Below, piece by piece: positions 59,360 to 64,000 of a stretch of 64,000 bases of DNA (within the stretch, counting starts at the first letter, position 1; the number at the start of each line of letters is the position of its first letter). The stretch is from positions 4,154,001 through 4,218,000 of the forward strand of contig AP025576.1 in assembly GCA_022845955.1 (NCBI GenBank), read 5' to 3'. The notes under the pieces were generated by a model, which saw only the letters and a program-made list of their open reading frames with translations, made no database searches and was not told the origin of the DNA. Source of the stretch: Lachnospiraceae bacterium (GTDB lineage: Bacteria > Bacillota > Clostridia > Lachnospirales > Lachnospiraceae). Position numbers and translations under genes: made by a program.

Positions 59360-61189
59360 TTATTGCAGCTTTTTTTCGGCTTCCTCCGGCGTCAGGGCAG
59401 GTACCCTTACCGTCACCGTGGTCCCCTTTCCCACCTCACTTTCATAAAACACACCGTATTCCTCCCCATAGCAAAGCTTAATACGGAAATTTACATTTTT
59501 GGCCCCATAGCCATGGCTCACATCATAACTGTTTTCTTCAAATATCCGTTCTATCTGCTCCGGGGTCATTCCGAATCCGTTGTCCGTAATACGAAATACC
59601 AGGTCCTCTCCTTCGCGCACCGCACGGATATGGATGTTGCATTCCTCCCGGTCAGGGGCCTTTGCAATGCTGTACATAATGGCATTTTCCACAAAAGGCT
59701 GCAAAATAATATTAATACAGGCCAACTCCTCCACGCCTTCCTCCGCTTCGATTTCCAGATGGATGGCATCATCGAAATGATAATTTTCAATCCGCACGTA
59801 GGCCCTGACATGGTTCAGTTCTTCCTCCACCCGCACGATCTGTCTGCCCTTATTCAGGCTGATCCGGTAAAACCGGGCCAGGTTACGGGCGATCTCCATA
59901 ATTTCCGGCGCATTGTAATCCATGGCCTCCCAGTTGATCAGATCCAGGGTGTTGTATAGAAAATGGGGATTTATCTGCGCCTGCAGGGCACGCAGCTCCG
60001 CCGTTTTCACATTTTTACCAAGCCGGTACTGCTCCAGCATCAGCTTGCGCAGCTCCTTTGTCATATAACCGAAGCTGCGGAAAAGCTCCCCGATCTCGTC
60101 GCTCTCCTCTTCCTCCTGCGTTTCCAGGGAAAGCTGTCCGTTCTGTACCTGCTTCATCCGGGTATTCAGAGCTACCAGACGTTTGGTATAATACTTGCCC
60201 AGCATCCAGGATATCAGGAAAATAGAAAGCACGATCAGGACGGAAAAAAGAATGAGTGTCATTCCCATCAGATAGGTCTGCCGGTAGAAATCCTGTCTGG
60301 GTATGAGCGACACCAGCGTCCACTCGGCCTGTTCCAGATTCTGCTGCCGGTACAGATAGGAAGAATCCCCTATCCGCAGTTCCTGCCAGGAGGCATTGCG
60401 CCCGTACCCGGGCAGGTCTCCGTTCCCGGAAAGGGTATCCATATTCTCGCGGCTGGATGCCGCAAGGATTTCCCCGCGCTCATTGATGAGGTAACTCAGC
60501 CCCTTCTGCGTCACATCGGAATTGACCACAATCCGTTCCAGTTCATCCACCGCGACGCTGACTCTGGCAATGCAGGTTTTCCCGTTCCCCACTTCCCCGC
60601 CATATACCTTTTTCAGCATGGCAACCCGCTGCTTTTTCACGCCCACCAACTCCGGGCCGCTTCGTTCCAGGCCGGTAACATAAATAAGCCCCTGGTTCAG
60701 CCGGACACGCAGTTCCCCGTAATACCCTTTTTTCTCCAAATCGGATTCCGGGAAAAAATGGTATCTGTTCTCGGCATATATCAGACTGTCCGGCACATAA
60801 ATGCCGCACTGGTACATTTTGTTGGAAAGCTCCAGGGAGGTCATGATATCGTTGATTCGCCAGTAATCCCTCCATTGATCCCCCGCCTCCTGCCTAATCC
60901 GGTAGCCGCCCTCACTCAGCATATCCTGCAGATTCCGGTCCGATCCCACCAGCTCCAGGATATAATTCATATTCTGCAGATGGTTCTGGAGAAAATTCAC
61001 CGCCTGTTCGAAGGACTGATCCGCGGAATAGATAATCTGCTCTTCATAACGCGTTTCAATGATGGAATAGCTGGCGGAAAGCAAAAGAATAAAGATGAGT
61101 ATCATAGGTCCGGAGAAGGATACAGTGAGCTTAATCCGCATGGGCAGACGGCGGAACTGTACTTTCAGTTGATTCCATAGTGTTTTCAC
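59360..61189 (-). CDS. YesM-type sensor histidine kinase
   Basis: A 609-residue membrane kinase. Two membrane segments flank an extracellular sensor of about 250 residues (first near 20-42, SFSGPMILIFILLLSASYSII; second near 305-330, LMGMTLILFSVLIVLSIFLIS). Next comes a HAMP region, the His_kinase motif QINPHFLYNTLDLINWEAMDY near 404-424 with the phospho-histidine, and a HATPase with NAIMYSIAKAP, ITDNGFGM and SHGYGAKNVN. It phosphorylates the AraC-type response regulator encoded upstream, whose end it overlaps. It is expected to sense the imported glycan. Confidence 0.92.
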   Translation of the reverse strand: MKTLWNQLKVQFRRLPMRIKLTVSFSGPMILIFILLLSASYSIIETRYEEQIIYSADQSFEQAVNFLQNHLQNMNYILELVGSDRNLQDMLSEGGYRIRQEAGDQWRDYWRINDIMTSLELSNKMYQCGIYVPDSLIYAENRYHFFPESDLEKKGYYGELRVRLNQGLIYVTGLERSGPELVGVKKQRVAMLKKVYGGEVGNGKTCIARVSVAVDELERIVVNSDVTQKGLSYLINERGEILAASSRENMDTLSGNGDLPGYGRNASWQELRIGDSSYLYRQQNLEQAEWTLVSLIPRQDFYRQTYLMGMTLILFSVLIVLSIFLISWMLGKYYTKRLVALNTRMKQVQNGQLSLETQEEEESDEIGELFRSFGYMTKELRKLMLEQYRLGKNVKTAELRALQAQINPHFLYNTLDLINWEAMDYNAPEIMEIARNLARFYRISLNKGRQIVRVEEELNHVRAYVRIENYHFDDAIHLEIEAEEGVEELACINIILQPFVENAIMYSIAKAPDREECNIHIRAVREGEDLVFRITDNGFGMTPEQIERIFEENSYDVSHGYGAKNVNFRIKLCYGEEYGVFYESEVGKGTTVTVRVPALTPEEAEKKLQ

Positions 61190-62748
61190 AGACTTTTCTT
61201 CTCCCTGTATTCTGAAGGTGTCATCCCGGTCTGGGTTTTGAAAATCCTGGCAAAATAGGCCGCATCCTCATACCCTACCCGATCCGCTATATGGTACAGC
61301 TTCAGACGGTTATCCCGAAGCAGGATCTTGGACTGTTCGACACGCAGGTTTGTAAGATACTGGTTGATGGTGGTTCCCGTCCTCCGCTTGAACAGGCCGG
61401 AAAGGTAGGAAGGCGTAAGGTATACCGCATCCGCCAGATCCTTAATACACAGGTTTTTATCGGGGTATTTCTGCTTCATCACCTCGATTACCTGGAAAAT
61501 AACCGCATTTCCTCCGCTGCCCTCTTTCTCCCTTTCATCAATGGCTTCCGTAGCGCGGGCGGCCAGAAAGGTATGCAGCTCCTGCAAAGTGAGGGCATTA
61601 TCCCAGAAACGGCCGTTTTCCTTCCTCTCCCTCCCGGTGCACAGCAGCTCCTTTTCCAGCTTCAGGATATGGTTGTACAGGAGGAAATACATGTTTTTAA
61701 CAGAACTGTTCAGCGCGGCCTTCTGCGCGGTAAGGTCCTCATAAATCGCACACAGAATGCGGCCCGCTTCCTCCTTATCCCGCCGGGAGAGCGCATTCAC
61801 AAACGCTTCCTCCCGTTCCCTGTCCAGTTCAAAATGCCTGTTAGCAGCCGTTTCCTCTGAAAATGCGCAGGAAGAAAAGCCTTTGTAGGACAGGCTGCCG
61901 GCAGACTGGCAGGCGGATTCATAGGAAGCATACAGCTGCCCCGGCTCCTCCACCATCCTTCCCAGCGCCAGGAAATGCCGGAACGCTCCTTTGGATTCCT
62001 CCGCCAGGGCACACACTCCCCGTAACAGGCTGCTGCCTTGCGCCAGTGTTTCCTTCGCCCCGGTCAGCAGAAGGATCAGGGTCCGGTTGTCATGAAAGTC
62101 CGCACTGCAGTAAAACAAAGCCGGATCCGTAAGCGTCAGCAGCGCCTCCCGGTAGGCATTCCGGAATTCCCTGCCATCACTCACCGTACCCGCAAGCTTT
62201 ATGATTCCGATCCGCATCCAGGTACCGGTTCCGGTCCACAGCCCGCTCCTGCGCAGCTGGCATTCCAGCTTATCCACATCCCCCGGGGTGGAAAGCAGGG
62301 AAAACAAAACTTCTTTTTTCAGGAAATCCAGGCTTTCCGTATAGTTTTCCTGCAAATCCCGTTGTGCCCGGATCTGCCTGATCCGCTCAATTCCTTTCTC
62401 CACGGCACCGATAAGCTCCTCCGGCACCACCGGCTTCTCCACATATTGAATGGCCCCCAGTTCAATAGCCGCCTTGAGATATTCTTTATAGGAATAGCTG
62501 CTGACAAACAGGATCTGGCAGTCCGGTAAAATCCCGCGCAGCTGCCTGCACATCTCAATTCCGTCCATCCCCCTCATCCGGATGTCCGAAAGCACGATAT
62601 CCGGCTGCCATCTGGCGCATATCCCAAAGGCTTCGTCTGCGCTTTCCGCCGTTTCCACCATATCCACCCCGATTTTATTCCATGGGATGTGCCGCATCAG
62701 CCCGCGCCGGGTAATCAGTTCATCCTCTACAATAAGCAGCTTTATCAT
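61186..62748 (-). CDS. AraC-type response regulator (YesN-like)
   Basis: A 520-residue regulator. The N-terminal receiver has LLIVEDELITRRGLMRH near residues 4-20, the phospho-aspartate in IVLSDIRMRGMDGIEM near 55-70 and the lysine in QYVEKPVVPEE near 104. A linker of about 270 residues is followed by the AraC helix-turn-helix (LADAVYLTPSYLSGLFKRRTGTTINQYLTNLRVEQSK and IADRVGYEDAAYFARIFKTQTGMTPSEYR). The ATG at 62748 follows GGAGGAGAGGG. With the overlapping kinase it forms the usual YesM/YesN pair, likely activating the glycan operon. Confidence 0.93.
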   Translation of the reverse strand: MIKLLIVEDELITRRGLMRHIPWNKIGVDMVETAESADEAFGICARWQPDIVLSDIRMRGMDGIEMCRQLRGILPDCQILFVSSYSYKEYLKAAIELGAIQYVEKPVVPEELIGAVEKGIERIRQIRAQRDLQENYTESLDFLKKEVLFSLLSTPGDVDKLECQLRRSGLWTGTGTWMRIGIIKLAGTVSDGREFRNAYREALLTLTDPALFYCSADFHDNRTLILLLTGAKETLAQGSSLLRGVCALAEESKGAFRHFLALGRMVEEPGQLYASYESACQSAGSLSYKGFSSCAFSEETAANRHFELDREREEAFVNALSRRDKEEAGRILCAIYEDLTAQKAALNSSVKNMYFLLYNHILKLEKELLCTGRERKENGRFWDNALTLQELHTFLAARATEAIDEREKEGSGGNAVIFQVIEVMKQKYPDKNLCIKDLADAVYLTPSYLSGLFKRRTGTTINQYLTNLRVEQSKILLRDNRLKLYHIADRVGYEDAAYFARIFKTQTGMTPSEYREKKSL

Positions 62749-62825
62749 AGCCCTCTCCTCCGGTTTATTCTCACACATTATATATCCAATTATATCATGT
62801 ACTTATTTTTCATGATACCATAAAA

Positions 62826-62932
62826 CAGGCCATACATGGATTTATGCACTCCTGAATCACATTCTAACGTACGGTGCAGCAAATGCACGGTACTGAGTGA
62901 ACAGCAAAACACAAATTTCCATGTATGGCCTG
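62826..62932. repeat. Branched palindromic element
   Basis: A perfect 15-bp inverted repeat (CAGGCCATACATGGA at 62826-62840 and its complement at 62918-62932) encloses a 77-base loop. The loop itself can form CACTC/GAGTG (62847-62851 with 62895-62899) and a GTAC-GTGCA/TGCAC-GTAC hairpin (62869-62893). On the minus strand it ends in TTTTA, so it may be the terminator of the glycosidase-like gene, but the branched loop is unusual. Confidence 0.7.
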
Positions 62933-62958
62933 ACTGGATGAATACACCTGTATGGCTT

Positions 62959-64000
62959 TCAAAGCTTCAGCAGCCGCACCGGCCCCAGCAATCCTGTGGG
63001 TTCCTGCGGCATTGCCCTGTCAAAAACATTATTCCCCCGTTCCTTGGCAAGCGTGTTCGTCACCATGATTTCCAGCTTGTTTTCTCCTCGCCGCACCAGC
63101 CCGCTCACATCAAACCGGTACGGAGGACAGATGCGCACGCCGGCATTTTCCCCGTTTACCCATACCTCCGCCGTTTCATATACACTTCCCAGATCCAGAT
63201 AATATCCGTTCCAGGACTGTTCTGCCGAAAATCCTGTTTCATAACAAATACTGCCTGCATATTCCGGAAGCAGTCCCGGTACCGCAAGATTACAGAGCGA
63301 TGTCACAGGAAGGGGTACCCTTGCGCCTGTATGGCTATCCGACAGGGATATCCTATATTCCCCCTTAAGATCTTCTCCGGCAGTTCCGGCTGCGGGAACT
63401 GCCGGCCCGTCATAAATACCCTGCGCATCACATAATCCGGCCGGCAGCAGGGCGGCGGCTTCCGCGGTCTGCGCACAGAAAGCAAAAAGAGACTGATAAG
63501 GTTCCAGAACAAGCTCCCGTTCCATCCGGACTGCTTCCGCTTTTTCCGTCTTTTCCCCGTCTTCAGGCAGGCAGCTTAAAAACAGCCTGTTCTCCATCGC
63601 ATCATACCAAAGCAGTGTTTCTGTGTTACTTATTGAAACGGTAGTCCTTATAGTTTTATATTTACTCTCATTTACAAAAAAATACATTTTCCCGACCGAG
63701 GTCTTTCTGCACATCACACGCAAATGGGGGATTTTCTCCTTTGTGCGCACCACACTTTCCTCTTTTGTAAAATAGCCGGGCAAAGCTTCATACTCGCAGA
63801 CATGTATCCTTTCAAGACGGCGCAGCCGATCCGTCAACGCACTGTCCCGGCTGAAATAAGTCCGTTCCGGATACTCACGCATCATATATATGGCAAGTCC
63901 GCCTTCCGCAAGATGGAGCAGGGCCTTCACCGTCCCTTCCGGAAGCGCCCGGGCATAGGGTACAATCAATGCGCCATAGGTTTCCCCGTTTATGGAAAGC
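62959..64000 (-). CDS. Glycosidase-like protein, C-terminal part
   Basis: At least 347 residues, open to the right window edge with no stop, so the N-terminal part lies outside. The visible first part (LSINGETYGALIVPYARALPEGTVKALLHLAEGGLAIYM) is the flavodoxin-like segment that follows the catalytic barrel in GH2/GH106-like and related large glycosidases. The C-terminus is a beta-sandwich (galactose-binding or GH2 sandwich): WNGYYLDLGSVYETAEVWVNGENAGVRICPPYRFDVSGLVRRGENKLEIMVTN. This is the style of alpha-L-rhamnosidase- and beta-galactosidase-like proteins of gut Firmicutes. It lies upstream of the two-component genes and may act on the same glycan. Confidence 0.7.
   Translation of the reverse strand, partial: LSINGETYGALIVPYARALPEGTVKALLHLAEGGLAIYMMREYPERTYFSRDSALTDRLRRLERIHVCEYEALPGYFTKEESVVRTKEKIPHLRVMCRKTSVGKMYFFVNESKYKTIRTTVSISNTETLLWYDAMENRLFLSCLPEDGEKTEKAEAVRMERELVLEPYQSLFAFCAQTAEAAALLPAGLCDAQGIYDGPAVPAAGTAGEDLKGEYRISLSDSHTGARVPLPVTSLCNLAVPGLLPEYAGSICYETGFSAEQSWNGYYLDLGSVYETAEVWVNGENAGVRICPPYRFDVSGLVRRGENKLEIMVTNTLAKERGNNVFDRAMPQEPTGLLGPVRLLKL

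Noticed and set aside
59065..59481. 138-residue open frame on the plus strand
   Set aside because: It crosses a promoter and two GC-rich hairpins and runs into the kinase end; its second half is low-complexity arginine and proline.

Overview
The window is a stretch of chromosome from an anaerobic Firmicute, most likely a Lachnospiraceae gut bacterium. Evidence: about half G+C by eye, strong AGGAGG ribosome sites, TTGACA/TATAAT promoters with 17-18 bp spacers, a YesM-type kinase and AraC-type regulator beside an LplB/YtcP-type sugar importer, DUF6179/DUF6323 proteins and an AmmeMemoRadiSam operon. The genus is not certain. I found no rRNA, tRNA, CRISPR array, phage or transposase.

Layout. 1-3.4 kb: end of a TfoX-like gene, a three-gene ABC exporter and its TetR regulator, with two matching operator-like dyads. 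3.5-9.8 kb: AmmeMemoRadiSam operon (amrS, fused amrB-amrA), glutamine synthetase, a Gfo/Idh oxidoreductase broken by one stop codon, an acetyltransferase and a P-loop kinase. 9.9-19.3 kb: a LacI regulator and the hexuronate genes uxaC, uxaA and uxaB, sharing a TGTAA-N4-TTACA operator. Between them lies a four-gene operon: collagen-like surface protein, acyl carrier protein, adenylate-forming ligase and BtrH-like acyltransferase. 19.3-23.3 kb: rubrerythrin, hybrid histidine kinase, the deletion remnant of a HAAS-FtsW-like gene, PadR and a FlaR-like kinase. 23.3-30.2 kb: a large GH28-like beta-helix protein, two MATE transporters, an RpiB-family isomerase and a deleted nitrilase remnant. 30.2-38.3 kb: AAA/DUF4143 ATPase, ArsC-like protein, metallo-hydrolase, TPM and zinc-ribbon proteins, a GH25 lysozyme and DUF6179/DUF6323. 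38.4-47.5 kb: a GGDEF-GGDEF-EAL protein, a D,D-carboxypeptidase opposite an orphan BlaI, a group 2 sigma factor, a cysteine-cluster protein and an ECF sigma/anti-sigma pair. 47.5-52.7 kb: ilvBN, TetR, a secreted protein and a MATE pump with an attenuator-like leader. 52.8-64 kb: a glycan operon (LplB and YtcP permeases, solute-binding lipoprotein, GH30, GH5) with its two-component system and the end of another glycosidase-like gene.

How it fits together. Two plant or fungal glycan modules dominate. Galacturonate is handled by uxaCAB under the LacI repressor, with the GH28-like protein and perhaps the RpiB-family isomerase supplying related sugars. Glucan oligomers are probably sensed by the two-component system, imported by the ABC system and cut by GH30 and GH5 enzymes that carry no signal peptide. 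The most unusual locus is 11.3-14.7 kb, which looks like a minimal acyl-transfer pathway of the butirosin BtrI/BtrJ/BtrH kind beside a collagen-like protein. Several genes are decaying: the Gfo/Idh gene by a nonsense codon, and the nitrilase and HAAS-FtsW genes by internal deletion.
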